From Limimaricola soesokkakensis (GTDB taxonomy: Bacteria; Pseudomonadota; Alphaproteobacteria; Rhodobacterales; Rhodobacteraceae), in contig NZ_FWFY01000010.1 of NCBI RefSeq assembly GCF_900172345.1, positions 98,458 to 162,457 of the forward strand: a stretch of DNA of 64,000 nt, read 5' to 3'. The notes below the pieces were generated by a model that saw nothing but the letters and a program-made list of their open reading frames with translations, had not been told where the DNA came from and made no database searches. Each line of letters starts with the position of its first letter. The first letter of the stretch is position 1. This document shows positions 34,480-42,774 of this stretch, one piece after another. The position numbers and the translations under genes are program-made.

Positions 34480-35886
34480 TCAGAGCTGCCTCAGACGCGG
34501 GCGACGCCATTGCTGGGCCGGCAGGATCATCAGCTCGTGCAGCGCCCAGACCAGCGCGTCCACCCGGTCGGGCGAGCCCGATCCGACGAAACCCCGCGCC
34601 GTCATCTGCGCCATCTGGTCCTCGAGCGCGCCGAGACCGCGTAGGTGATGCACGCGGCCCTGCTCGTAGAGCGCCGCCACCGGTTCGGCCCGGCGGGCCT
34701 TGCCCCGGCTGGCATGCAGCGCCCTGAACGGAACCAGGGGGTCGATCTGGCGCACCACCGCCTCGACCAGCGCGCCGCCCTGGTTCACCTCGGCGACCAT
34801 CCGCCCGGCCTCGTGCCGCGCCATCGCCGCGCAGGCGGCGCGGGCCCAGCCATGTGGCGAGGCCGCCGCCACCGTGGCATCCTCCAGCACGAAGGCGCGC
34901 CAGTCCTGCGGCGGCCCCTTGGTCACGGCGCCGGCCACGACGATGCCGCAGGCGTCCGAGCCGGCATGACCGCTTACCGAAGGGTCGACGGCGACGACCA
35001 CACGGTCCAGCGCGGGCGCTGTCTCGACCGAGCAGCCGCTCAGCATATCGGCGGTCCACAGGGCGCCCTCGGCATCCGCCAGCAGCACCCCGTCGAGCTC
35101 CTGCCGGCCCTGCCGGGTGCCGGCGTAGCGACGGCCCATCTCGTCGAGGAATCCCCGGGCGAGGTTCGCCGCGTTGGCGGCGGTCGGCGCATGGGTGGTG
35201 ACCGTGCTGTCGGCGGCCAGCAGATCGCGCAGCACCGCCACGTTGCGCGGCGTCGTGGTGACGCAGGCGCGCGGATCGCCCAGGCGCAGCCCGAATTGCA
35301 ACATGTCCCACGCCGCCTGCCCGCGTTTCCACTTGGCCAGCTCGTCGGCCCAGGCCGCGTCGAATTGCGGGCCGCGCAGCGCCTCGTAATCATGCGCCGA
35401 AAAGAGCTGCGCCACCGCGCCGTTGGGCCATGTCAGCATCCGCCGCGTCGCGCTCCATTCGGGGCGGCGATCGGGCGGCGAACAGGCCATGATGCCGCTG
35501 TCGCCGAACACCATCACCTCGCGGGCCTGGTCGAGCGTCTCGCCCAGCAACGCCACGCGTCGCGCGGGTCCCGGCTCGTTGGCGCGTGCGCCCTCGACCT
35601 GCGCGCGGACCCATTCGGCGCCGGCGCGGGTCTTGCCCGCGCCGCGCCCGCCCAGGATCACCCATGTGCGCCAGTCGCCTACGGGCGGCAGCTGATGCGG
35701 CAGCGCCCAGATGTCGAAGAGCCAGGGCAGCGCCGCCAGCTCGACCGGCCCCAGCCCGTCGAGAAACTCAGCCCTCGCGGCAGCAGGCGCGCAGGCGATC
35801 CAGCCGGCAACCGATCCGTCGCCGCGCCTCGTCGAGATCGAATTCGTCTGTGGCGAGCCCGCCATCCTGCCGCCTGTGCCAGTCAT
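34480..35886 (-). CDS. orfg2: GTA gp2, terminase large subunit
   Basis: A 468-residue packaging motor. The ATPase Walker A is GGRGAGKTRAGAEWVRA (about residues 76-92) and the Walker B-like acidic patch lies around FDAAWADELAKW. The C-terminal nuclease half carries VVVAVDPSVSGHAGSDACG and ends with GSPDRVDALVWAL, the conserved metal-binding Asp. No start codon exists near the family's usual N-terminus; ATG 35886 (GAGGAAG upstream) is chosen, which overlaps gp1 by 119 nt. ATG 35865 is the alternative. GTA terminases package host DNA headful-wise. Confidence 0.92.
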   Translation of the reverse strand: MTGTGGRMAGSPQTNSISTRRGDGSVAGWIACAPAAARAEFLDGLGPVELAALPWLFDIWALPHQLPPVGDWRTWVILGGRGAGKTRAGAEWVRAQVEGARANEPGPARRVALLGETLDQAREVMVFGDSGIMACSPPDRRPEWSATRRMLTWPNGAVAQLFSAHDYEALRGPQFDAAWADELAKWKRGQAAWDMLQFGLRLGDPRACVTTTPRNVAVLRDLLAADSTVTTHAPTAANAANLARGFLDEMGRRYAGTRQGRQELDGVLLADAEGALWTADMLSGCSVETAPALDRVVVAVDPSVSGHAGSDACGIVVAGAVTKGPPQDWRAFVLEDATVAAASPHGWARAACAAMARHEAGRMVAEVNQGGALVEAVVRQIDPLVPFRALHASRGKARRAEPVAALYEQGRVHHLRGLGALEDQMAQMTARGFVGSGSPDRVDALVWALHELMILPAQQWRRPRLRQL

Positions 35887-36100
35887 TGAACTTCCTCTCG
35901 ACATCGAACGCCCCCTTAAGAGCGCTCTCCAAGTCACTGATCTTTTTCTGAATGTCCTTCGGAGCCACGGCGTCCGCCCGCAGCTCCGTCAACAGGTCCG
36001 CCAGCGTTGACCGCACCGATGACAGGAGCAGCCACGCATCCTCCCATTCCTTGCGGCGCGCGGCTTCGTCCGGTCCCGAGGGGCCCGTCATCTCGCTCAT
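35768..36100 (-). CDS. orfg1: GTA gp1, terminase small subunit
   Basis: A 110-residue helical protein beginning MSEMTGPSGPDEAARRKEWE, with a coiled segment DIQKKISDLESALKGAFDVE and ending CRLDRLRACCREG. Size, position before terL and helical content match the RcGTA small terminase, which lacks the usual specific DNA-binding domain, in keeping with packaging of random host DNA. Its ribosome-binding region (GGGAG and GGAAG) lies partly inside a leader hairpin at 36109-36134. Confidence 0.88.
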   Translation of the reverse strand: MSEMTGPSGPDEAARRKEWEDAWLLLSSVRSTLADLLTELRADAVAPKDIQKKISDLESALKGAFDVERKFNDWHRRQDGGLATDEFDLDEARRRIGCRLDRLRACCREG

Positions 36101-36108
36101 CTTCCATT

Positions 36109-36134
36109 CTCCCGGCTGTGTCCCGGGCCGGGAG
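36109..36134 (-). promoter_or_regulatory. Hairpin enclosing the gp1 ribosome-binding region
   Basis: On the minus strand CTCCCGG (36134-36128) pairs with CCGGGAG (36115-36109) around a 12-nt loop. The 3' arm contains GGGAG, the upstream of two Shine-Dalgarno-like motifs of gp1. Formation would hinder translation of the first GTA gene. Function is inferred. Confidence 0.45.
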
Positions 36135-36142
36135 CGGACACG

Positions 36143-36176
36143 AAAAAGGCGGCGCCGGATTGCCCCGGTGCCGCCT
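36143..36176 (-). terminator. Intrinsic terminator in the GTA leader
   Basis: On the minus strand AGGCGGCACCGG (36176-36165) pairs with CCGGCGCCGCCT (36158-36147) with one internal A-C mismatch, followed by a run of T (36146-36143). It lies between a good sigma-70-type promoter and gp1, so it either ends mltG transcription or attenuates GTA transcription, or both. Confidence 0.8.
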
Positions 36177-36202
36177 CGTCGTTCTTTCCCAGCCTGTGCT
36201 TG

Positions 36203-36231
36203 ACCTTAGGTCATTGCGCGCCGAATGTCAA
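36203..36231 (-). promoter_or_regulatory. Predicted GTA operon promoter overlapped by a palindrome
   Basis: On the minus strand TTGACA (36231-36226, perfect) is separated by 17 bp from TAAGGT (36208-36203). The -10 lies inside the near-perfect palindrome TGACCTTAGGTCA (plus strand, 36201-36213), a candidate operator. Transcription would start near 36196, about 95 nt before gp1 and about 20 nt before the leader terminator. Known RcGTA regulators (CtrA, GafA) are not recognisable from this sequence. Confidence 0.6.
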
Positions 36232-36282
36232 TCGAAACGAGTTGAAGAGCGCTGCACAAGCGCCCGGTCCGTTTACGAAAAA

Positions 36283-37446
36283 TCAATTCTGGGCCGCGCG
36301 TTCGGCCTCGATCTTGCGCCATTCGGCGACGTTGCTGTTATGCTCGGCCAGCGTTTCGGCAAAGGCATGGCCACCGGTGCCATCGGCCACGAAGAACACA
36401 TAGTCGGTGGTGGCCGGGTTCAGCGCCGCCTCGATCGCCGCGCGCCCGGGATTGGCGATCGGCGTCGGCGGCAGCCCGTTGATCACATAGGTGTTCCACG
36501 GGGTCTCGGCCTGAAGCTCGCTGCGGCGCAGGCCCCGGCCCAGCACGCCTTTGCCCTCGGTGATGCCGTAGATCACCGTCGGGTCGGTCTGCAGCGGCAT
36601 GCCCTGCCGCAGTCGGTTGATGAAGACGCTGGCGACCTGCGGGCGCTCGGCGGCGACACCGGTCTCCTTCTCGACGATCGAGGCGAGGATCAGCGCCTCT
36701 TCCGGGCTCTCAAGCGGCAGGTCGCCGGCGCGGTTCTCCCAGGCCTCGGCGAGGATCGCGGCCTGCGCCGCCTCCATTCGGTCGAGCACCGCCTCGACCT
36801 GCGTGCCCGGCGCGATCTCGTAGCTGTCGGGCGCGAGGCTGCCCTCGGCCGGGATCTCCTCGACATCGCCTTCGAGCGTGTCGAGCGCGTTGAGCGCCTG
36901 CACCACCTGCCAGGAGGTCACGCCCTCGGCCATGGCGATGCGGTAGCGCGTATCGGCGCGCTCGCGCATCTCCGTGTAGGCTTCGGGGATCTCGACGCCC
37001 TCGGCGGTCGGGTCGAACTCGGCGAGCTCAGTGAATTCCGAGCTCGCGGGGTCGAGCTCGCGCACCTCGGCCAGCACCGCGTTGACGCCGATCTTGTAGA
37101 GGATCTCGGTGCCGCAGGTCGAGGCGCCGCCGCGGGTCACGATGTCGACGATCTGCTCCATCGAGGCCCGCTCGGGGATCAGGTGGCTGCCGGCCTTGAG
37201 CTGGCCCGCCTTCTCGGAATACTCGGCACCGATGCGGAAGATCGGCGCCGAGCCGATCGCGCCCTGCTCTTCGAGCCGGGCGCTGACGCTGCGCATGTTG
37301 GTGCCCGGCTCGACCCGCAGGCAGATCGCCGCCTCGAGCGGGCCGTCGCCCGAATACTCGTTCACGCCCCAGGCGATGACCCCGGCGGCGCCCGCGAGAC
37401 CCACGATCAGGAAGGTGATCGTGTTCGAGGCGAGATGACGCCACAT
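36283..37446 (-). CDS. mltG: Endolytic murein transglycosylase MltG
   Basis: A 387-residue YceG/MltG protein that cleaves nascent glycan strands in the periplasm and so limits their length. One N-terminal membrane anchor (about residues 8-28) is followed by a LysM-like region and the catalytic domain with ILASIVEKETGVAAERPQVA (catalytic Glu) and the closing NTYVINGLPPTPIANPG. Its ATG shares one base with the fabF stop (TGATG), so the two are translated together. It lies upstream of the GTA promoter. Confidence 0.95.
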   Translation of the reverse strand: MWRHLASNTITFLIVGLAGAAGVIAWGVNEYSGDGPLEAAICLRVEPGTNMRSVSARLEEQGAIGSAPIFRIGAEYSEKAGQLKAGSHLIPERASMEQIVDIVTRGGASTCGTEILYKIGVNAVLAEVRELDPASSEFTELAEFDPTAEGVEIPEAYTEMRERADTRYRIAMAEGVTSWQVVQALNALDTLEGDVEEIPAEGSLAPDSYEIAPGTQVEAVLDRMEAAQAAILAEAWENRAGDLPLESPEEALILASIVEKETGVAAERPQVASVFINRLRQGMPLQTDPTVIYGITEGKGVLGRGLRRSELQAETPWNTYVINGLPPTPIANPGRAAIEAALNPATTDYVFFVADGTGGHAFAETLAEHNSNVAEWRKIEAERAAQN

Positions 37447-38714
37447 CAGGAGGCGACCTTTCCGAACAACACGCTCGCATTGGTGCCGCCGAAGCCGAAG
37501 CTGTTGGACAGCGCATAGTCGATGCGGCGCTCGCGCTTCTGGTTCGGGGCAAGGTCGACGACGGTCTCGACCGCCGGGTTGTCGAGGTTGATGGTCGGCG
37601 GCGCGACCTGGTCGCGGATCGCGAGGATCGAGAAGATCGCCTCGATCGCGCCCGCGGCCCCCAGCAGGTGGCCGGTCATCGACTTGGTCGAGGACATGGT
37701 GACCTTCGAGGCCGCCTCGCCCATCATCCGCTCGACCGCGCCAAGTTCGATCGTGTCGGCCATGGTCGAGGTGCCATGCGCGTTGATGTAGTCGATCTGC
37801 TCGGGCGCGATCCCGGCATCCTTGAGCGCGGCGCGCATCGCCCGTTCGCCGCCCTCGCCATCCTCCGACGGCGCGGTGATGTGATAGGCGTCGCCCGACA
37901 GGCCGTAGCCCAGCACCTCGGCATAGATCTTCGCGCCGCGCGCCACCGCGTGCTCGTACTCCTCGAGCACGACGATGCCCGCGCCCTCGCCCATGACGAA
38001 ACCGTCGCGATCGGCGTCATAGGGGCGGCTGGCGGCCTTGGGGTCGTCGCGGCGCTTGGTCGAGAGCGCCTTGCAGGCGTTGAAGCCCGCGATGCCGATC
38101 TCCGAGATCGCGGCCTCGGCGCCGCCTGCGACCATCACGTCGGCCGAGCCGTACTTGATCAGCCGCGCCGCGTCGCCGATCGCATGCGCGCCGGTCGAGC
38201 AGGCGGTGACGACCGAGTGGTTCGGCCCCTTGAAGCCGTAGCGGATCGAGACCTGGCCCGAGATCAGGTTGATCAGCGCGCCGGGAATGAAGAAGGGCGA
38301 AACGCGGCGCGGGCCCTTGTCGCGAATGAGCAGCGCGGTCTCGGCGATCGAGTTCAGCCCGCCAATGCCGGAGCCGATCATCACGCCGGTGCGCTCGCGG
38401 CTCTCGTCATCCTCGGGCGCCCAGCCGCTATCCTCGACCGCCTGTTGGGCGGCGGCGATCCCGTAGAGGATGAAATCGTCGACCTTGCGCTGCTCCTTGG
38501 GCTCCATGTAGGCGTTCGCGTCGAAACGCACCGACGGATCGGCATCCTCGCCGCGCGGCACCTCGCAGGCATAGTTCGTCGCGAGATGGCTCGCGTCGAA
38601 GCGGGTGATGGTGCCCGCGCCGGATTTCCCGGCCAGGATCGCGTCCCAGCTCGGCTCGACCTTGTCTGCCAGCGGCGTCACCAGCCCCAGCCCCGTCACG
38701 ACCACTCGCCGCAT
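37446..38714 (-). CDS. fabF: 3-oxoacyl-[acyl-carrier-protein] synthase II
   Basis: A 422-residue thiolase-fold condensing enzyme that elongates acyl-ACP with malonyl-ACP. The active-site triad is visible as Cys in VTACSTGAHAIGDA, His in NAHGTST and His in TGHLLGAAGA; the C-terminal SNSFGFGGTNASV loop is intact. The start at 38714 is chosen from the family N-terminus RRVVVTGLGLVTPL and an AGAGGA upstream; the frame is open 32 codons further without homology. It forms a unit with mltG. Confidence 0.96.
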   Translation of the reverse strand: MRRVVVTGLGLVTPLADKVEPSWDAILAGKSGAGTITRFDASHLATNYACEVPRGEDADPSVRFDANAYMEPKEQRKVDDFILYGIAAAQQAVEDSGWAPEDDESRERTGVMIGSGIGGLNSIAETALLIRDKGPRRVSPFFIPGALINLISGQVSIRYGFKGPNHSVVTACSTGAHAIGDAARLIKYGSADVMVAGGAEAAISEIGIAGFNACKALSTKRRDDPKAASRPYDADRDGFVMGEGAGIVVLEEYEHAVARGAKIYAEVLGYGLSGDAYHITAPSEDGEGGERAMRAALKDAGIAPEQIDYINAHGTSTMADTIELGAVERMMGEAASKVTMSSTKSMTGHLLGAAGAIEAIFSILAIRDQVAPPTINLDNPAVETVVDLAPNQKRERRIDYALSNSFGFGGTNASVLFGKVAS

Positions 38715-38869
38715 CTGACCATCCTCTTCGCAATAACTCGCGCCCTGATACCGCAGGGCTTTGCGCAGGAGCAAGAGCGCGGGCGTGGCGAATTCGCGGG
38801 TCGGCGACACTGCGCGGCTTAACGCGGGGTTCAGCTAGATCTGCTTTGCTGTGCCAAAGGAGTTTCGCC

Positions 38870-39688
38870 ATGCGCGTCTGGCCCGTGCTGCTGTTCCTGA
38901 TGCTGGCCGCGCCGCTGCGGGCCGATCCCGCCTGCGATACCGTGGCGGCGCTCGGCCGCGTGGTGACGAGCGCGCAGAACCGCGATGTCGCGACGCTGAA
39001 CCGGGCGCTGCGGCGGATCGATACGGCGCGGGCGATGTGGAACCTCGCGGATTACCCCTTGGTGCGGCATCGCACGGAGATCGAAGCCGCGCTGCGGATC
39101 GCAGTGGACTGGGCCAATGCGGCGCGCGGACCCGGCCTCGACCGTGCACCGCTGTCTTCGCGTGACGAGGCCGCCCTCGCGCGTCTGGATGCGCTGCTGG
39201 CCAGCTCCGGCTGCGGTGACGAAATCGGCGCACCGGGCTTGTCGGGCATGGCCGAGAGAAAGGCCGGGGCGGTCGCGGGAACCGGGGGGTGGGAGGCGAT
39301 CCGGCTTGTCGGCGTCGGCGTGGCGGCGCTGGTCGTCGCCGGGTGCGGCGGCGCGCTGGTCTGGGTTCTGGTACGTCACGGGCAGAGGCGACGACGGCGC
39401 GAGCAGCGCCATTCGGTGAATCTGCCAGCGCGGCTGCGCAGCGGCGGCGAGGAGATCGAGGCGCGGCTGCTCGACATCAGCCGGCTTGGTGCCAAGCTGC
39501 GGATCGACCCCGGGGTCGGAGCGCCGGACCCGTCGCGGATCGTGCTGTTTCTGGGCGATCGCGAGATCGAAGCGGCGCCACGCTGGCGCAACACCCATTA
39601 TCTCGGGGTACAGTTCGTCCGGCCGCTCAGCGAGGAGATGATGGCGCCGCTGATCCAGCCCGCGCGCGGGCCGCGCGAGGGGCCCTGA
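38870..39688 (+). CDS. Membrane-anchored PilZ domain protein with exported N-terminal region
   Basis: A 272-residue protein: signal peptide (MRVWPVLLFLMLAAPLRA), a periplasmic helical region (about 20-140, with Cys21 and Cys115), one membrane segment (about 144-168), and a cytoplasmic PilZ domain with RRREQRHSVNLPARL and LDISRLGAKL, the RxxxR and [DN]xSxxG motifs of c-di-GMP binders. It could transmit c-di-GMP state across the membrane, or act in envelope or motility control. AAAGGAG precedes the ATG. Divergent from fabF, convergent with acpP. Ligand binding is inferred from motifs. Confidence 0.8.
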   Translation: MRVWPVLLFLMLAAPLRADPACDTVAALGRVVTSAQNRDVATLNRALRRIDTARAMWNLADYPLVRHRTEIEAALRIAVDWANAARGPGLDRAPLSSRDEAALARLDALLASSGCGDEIGAPGLSGMAERKAGAVAGTGGWEAIRLVGVGVAALVVAGCGGALVWVLVRHGQRRRRREQRHSVNLPARLRSGGEEIEARLLDISRLGAKLRIDPGVGAPDPSRIVLFLGDREIEAAPRWRNTHYLGVQFVRPLSEEMMAPLIQPARGPREGP

Positions 39689-39693
39689 ATCGA

Positions 39694-39720
39694 AAACGGC
39701 ACCCGCGAGGGGTGCCGTTT
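39694..39720. terminator. Bidirectional terminator between the PilZ gene and acpP
   Basis: AAACGGCACCC (39694-39704) pairs perfectly with GGGTGCCGTTT (39710-39720), an 11-bp stem with a 5-nt loop and A/T ends on both sides. It lies between convergent genes. Confidence 0.88.
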
Positions 39721-39754
39721 CCCGTGCCAGGCCGGAAGGCCGTGGCCCCGTCGG

Positions 39755-39988
39755 TTACTGCGCTTCCTTGATGAAGCGGACCGCGTCGCCGAAGGTCTGG
39801 ATGGTCTCGGCGGCGTCGTCGGGGATCTCGATCCCGAACTCTTCCTCGAAGGCCATGACCAGCTCGACGGTGTCGAGGCTGTCGGCGCCCAGATCGTCGA
39901 TGAACGAGGCGTTCTCGACGACCTTGTCCTCTTCGACACCCAGATGCTCAACAACGATCTTGCGCACGCGGTCGGCGACGTCGCTCAT
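39755..39988 (-). CDS. acpP: Acyl carrier protein
   Basis: A 77-residue acidic [24 protein letters not shown], with the phosphopantetheine serine in [20 protein letters not shown]. It carries the growing acyl chain for FabD, FabG and FabF, all encoded nearby on the same strand. GAGGAA stands upstream of the ATG. A 182-bp gap separates it from fabG, so it probably also has its own promoter, as expected for a very abundant protein. Confidence 0.97.
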   Translation of the reverse strand: MSDVADRVRKIVVEHLGVEEDKVVENASFIDDLGADSLDTVELVMAFEEEFGIEIPDDAAETIQTFGDAVRFIKEAQ

Positions 39989-40170
39989 AACAGTTCCTCA
40001 CGTCTTTCCGGCCCATTTGGGCCTTTTTCTCTTGCCCCGAAGGACATTCTCATGCCCGAGCGGGCCGCTCACCGACAGGGGCCATGACGGCCCCTTCCGG
40101 AAAATCTCGTCGTCCTTTAGCAGAGAATCCGGGCCGCGCAAACGCTTTGTGGGCCCCGATCTTCCCGGCT

Positions 40171-40908
40171 TCAGAGCATCGCCATGCCGCCGTTGACATG
40201 CAGCGTGGCGCCGGTGACATAACCCGCCTCCGGGCTCGCCAGATACAGCACCGCCGCCGCGATCTCCTCGGCCTCGCCCATGCGGCCCGCGGGAATCTGG
40301 CCCAGGATACCCGATTTCTGCTCGTCGTTGAGCTTGTCGGTCATCGCCGTGGCGATGAAGCCCGGCGCCACGCAGTTCACGGTGATACCGCGGCTGGCGA
40401 CCTCGTAGGCGATCGATTTCGACATGCCGACCATGCCGGCCTTGGCGGCGGCGTAATTGGCCTGGCCGGGGTTGCCGGTGGCGCCGACGATCGAGGAGAT
40501 GTTGATGATCCGGCCCCAGCGCGCCTTCATCATCGGCCGCACCACGCCCTTGCACAGTCGCATCGTCGAGGTGAGATTGACCTCGAGCACCTGCGCCCAG
40601 TCCTCTTCGGACATGCGCATGAACAGGTTGTCGCGGGTGATGCCGGCATTGTTGACGAGGATGTCGAGCCCGCCCATCGCCTCGATCGCCTGCTTGGGCA
40701 GGGCGTTGACCGCCTCGGCATCCGAGAGGTTGCAGGGCAGGACATGGGCGCGGTCGCCCAGCGACGCCGCCAGTTCCTCGAGCGGCGCGGTACGGGTGCC
40801 GGACAGCCCCACGGTGGCGCCGGCCCCGTGCAGCGCGGTGGCGATGGCGCCGCCGATGCCGCCAGAGGCACCGGTGACGAGCGCGCATTTCCCGGTCAGA
40901 TCGAACAT
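40171..40908 (-). CDS. fabG: 3-oxoacyl-[acyl-carrier-protein] reductase
   Basis: A 245-residue NADPH-dependent SDR that reduces 3-oxoacyl-ACP in fatty acid elongation. TGASGGIGGAIA is the cofactor loop, NNAGITRDNLFMRM is the FabG signature after the NNAG motif, and the catalytic set is Ser in NISSIVG with Tyr/Lys in YAAAKAG. It sits between fabD and acpP. GAGACC/CAGGAGAC precedes the ATG. Confidence 0.96.
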   Translation of the reverse strand: MFDLTGKCALVTGASGGIGGAIATALHGAGATVGLSGTRTAPLEELAASLGDRAHVLPCNLSDAEAVNALPKQAIEAMGGLDILVNNAGITRDNLFMRMSEEDWAQVLEVNLTSTMRLCKGVVRPMMKARWGRIINISSIVGATGNPGQANYAAAKAGMVGMSKSIAYEVASRGITVNCVAPGFIATAMTDKLNDEQKSGILGQIPAGRMGEAEEIAAAVLYLASPEAGYVTGATLHVNGGMAML

Positions 40909-41000
40909 GTGTGGTCTCCTGCGTAAGCAATTGGCAACGGGTCTAGCAGCGGCGAGGCGCCCGGACCACCGCCCGCGCGCATCGCCGTGCGCGCGGGTTT

Positions 41001-41022
41001 GCGTATTTGTGGAACAAAGTGG
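41001..41022. repeat. REP-like intergenic element, copy 3
   Basis: GCGTATTTGTGGAACAAAGTGG begins at 41001 and ends 9 nt before the complement of the fabD stop. It differs from copy 1 (5520) at three or fewer core positions. In the fabD direction it reads CACTTTGTTCC, two bases, AAATACGC, as does copy 2 after terL. Confidence 0.6.
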
Positions 41023-41030
41023 CCGCGAAC

Positions 41031-41957
41031 TCAGCCCTTGGCCGCCGCGACATCCTCGGGCGTGCCGATGGCGCGGGTCTCGGCCCCCTTGGCGATGCGG
41101 CGGATCATCCCCGAGAGCGCCTTGCCGGCACCGACCTCCCAGAACGCGGTGACGCCCTGTGCCGCCATGAACTCCACGCTTTCGCGCCAGCGCACCGCGC
41201 CGGTCACCTGCTCGACCAGCAGCGTGCGGATCAGCGCCGGGTCGGAAACCGCGTCGGCGCGCACATTGGCGACCAGCGGCACCGCCGGCTCGCGGATGTC
41301 GACGCTTTCCAGCGCCTCGGCCATGGCGCGGGCGGCGGGCGCCATCAGCGCACAGTGGAACGGCGCGCTGACCGGCAGCAGGATCGCGCGCTTGGCGCCC
41401 TTCTCCTTGGCGATGTCGAGCGCCCGCTCGACCGCGGCGCGGCTGCCCGAGATCACGACCTGTGAGGGATCGTTGTCATTGGCGGCCTGGCAAGTCTCGC
41501 CCTGCGCGGCGGCCTCGGCCACCTCGCGCGCGGCGGCGAGATCGAGGCCCAGAAGCGCGGCCATCGCGCCCTCGCCCACCGGCACCGCGTCCTGCATCGC
41601 CTCGCCGCGCAGCCGCAGCAGCCGCGCCGTGTCGTCGAGACGCAGCGCGCCGGCGGCGCAGAGCGCCGAGTATTCGCCCAGCGAATGGCCCGCCACATAG
41701 GCGGCGTCGGTGACGCCGATGCCCTCGGATTTCAGCGCCTCCATCGCGGCGATCGAGGTGGCCATCAGCGCCGGCTGAGCGTTGCGGGTGAGAGTCAGGG
41801 TCTCGATCTCGCCCTCGAAGATCAGGGTGCTGAGCTTTTCGCCCAAGGCCGCGTCGACCTCGTCGAACACGTCGCGCGCGGCCGGATAGGCCTCGGCCAG
41901 CGCCCGGCCCATGCCGATGGTCTGCGATCCCTGCCCCGGAAAAACGTATGCGCGCAT
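41031..41957 (-). CDS. fabD: Malonyl-CoA:acyl carrier protein transacylase
   Basis: A 308-residue enzyme that moves malonyl from CoA to ACP. FPGQGSQTIGMGRAL opens the fold, the nucleophile serine is in VAGHSLGEYSAL, and the catalytic His is in SAPFHCALM. The start at 41957 follows GGGAGCAGGG; twelve further upstream codons are unlike the family. It is the first gene of fabD-fabG-acpP. Confidence 0.96.
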   Translation of the reverse strand: MRAYVFPGQGSQTIGMGRALAEAYPAARDVFDEVDAALGEKLSTLIFEGEIETLTLTRNAQPALMATSIAAMEALKSEGIGVTDAAYVAGHSLGEYSALCAAGALRLDDTARLLRLRGEAMQDAVPVGEGAMAALLGLDLAAAREVAEAAAQGETCQAANDNDPSQVVISGSRAAVERALDIAKEKGAKRAILLPVSAPFHCALMAPAARAMAEALESVDIREPAVPLVANVRADAVSDPALIRTLLVEQVTGAVRWRESVEFMAAQGVTAFWEVGAGKALSGMIRRIAKGAETRAIGTPEDVAAAKG

Positions 41958-42029
41958 GGCCCTGCTCCCTTGTGATGCGGTGCGTTGCGCCACCGCATAG
42001 CGGCTCGGACCCGCCGCGACAAGAAAGCC

Positions 42030-42584
42030 TCAGCCGATGGCGGCGCGGCGGAACAGCGGCACGCCCGGCCGCTGCGGCAGGCCGAGATCGGCCTCGATGC
42101 GGCGCGCCAGTTCGGAGATCGCGTGCAGATCGCCCTGCGCCACCCGCACCGAGAGGTTCTCGCCCGACAGCCGCAGCTCGGCCCGCAGCGCCATGCGCCG
42201 CGCGTCGTGGCGGTCGCGGATCTCGGTGCCGCGAAATTCGTCGAAGCCCCAGCTTGCGACCTGCTCGACCCGGCCGCCGGGACGGCGCAGTACCTCGCGC
42301 ACCAGCCGCCGCTCGGTGTCGAAATGCATCTCGCTGCGGCTGCTCAGCCCGGCATAGCAGAGCAACCCGCCGCCCAGCGCCACGGCCAGCGCCAGCTTGG
42401 CCCAGAGCGTGGCGTCGATCGGCTGGCCCAGCGGCGACAGCCAGACCGCCCCCGCCGCCGCGGTGACGCCGAGGCCGAAGGCCCAGATCGCGAGGAGGCC
42501 CAGACCGGCCAGCCGGCGGCATCGGGGGCCGCAGCCGAGCACGAGTGGGGCATGTTCGGAGCGGGCTTGGTGGGATGCGTTCAT
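42030..42584 (-). CDS. Hypothetical two-helix membrane protein
   Basis: A 184-residue protein I do not recognise. Residues 1-22 are polar, two membrane segments follow (about 24-46 and 62-80), and the C-terminal 100 residues are soluble, charged and beta-rich (SEMHFDTERRLVREVLRRPGGR, then WGFDEFRGTEIRDRHD by key residues). The layout resembles PH-like or SHOCT-less inner membrane proteins of unknown role. It lies 72 bp upstream of fabD on the same strand and may be co-expressed. Confidence 0.65.
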   Translation of the reverse strand: MNASHQARSEHAPLVLGCGPRCRRLAGLGLLAIWAFGLGVTAAAGAVWLSPLGQPIDATLWAKLALAVALGGGLLCYAGLSSRSEMHFDTERRLVREVLRRPGGRVEQVASWGFDEFRGTEIRDRHDARRMALRAELRLSGENLSVRVAQGDLHAISELARRIEADLGLPQRPGVPLFRRAAIG

Positions 42585-42702
42585 GAGGCGCGACCTTGGA
42601 ACCTGTGCAATCGGACAGGTCGAGCTTCCATAGGGATAAGGGCGGGATTATGGCCGGGTCCGGGCGCGGATCGGCCTTTCAACGCGGTTTCGCCCACGCC
42701 GC

Positions 42703-42730
42703 TTGCGCCGCGCCGCATGATCTGTATAAG
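42703..42730 (+). promoter_or_regulatory. Predicted promoter of the rpsF operon
   Basis: TTGCGC at 42703-42708 and TATAAG at 42725-42730 (five of six consensus) with a 16-bp spacer. It gives a leader of about 100 nt before rpsF, suited to an autoregulatory RNA. Confidence 0.5.
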
Positions 42731-42774
42731 GCCGCATCCTTCCGCGCATTCGCATGAACCGCGCAGACTCTCGT

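Noticed and set aside
21906..36100. Active prophage
   Set aside because: No integrase, repressor, replication, holin or endolysin genes and no attachment sites; gene order and the small terminase type are those of RcGTA.
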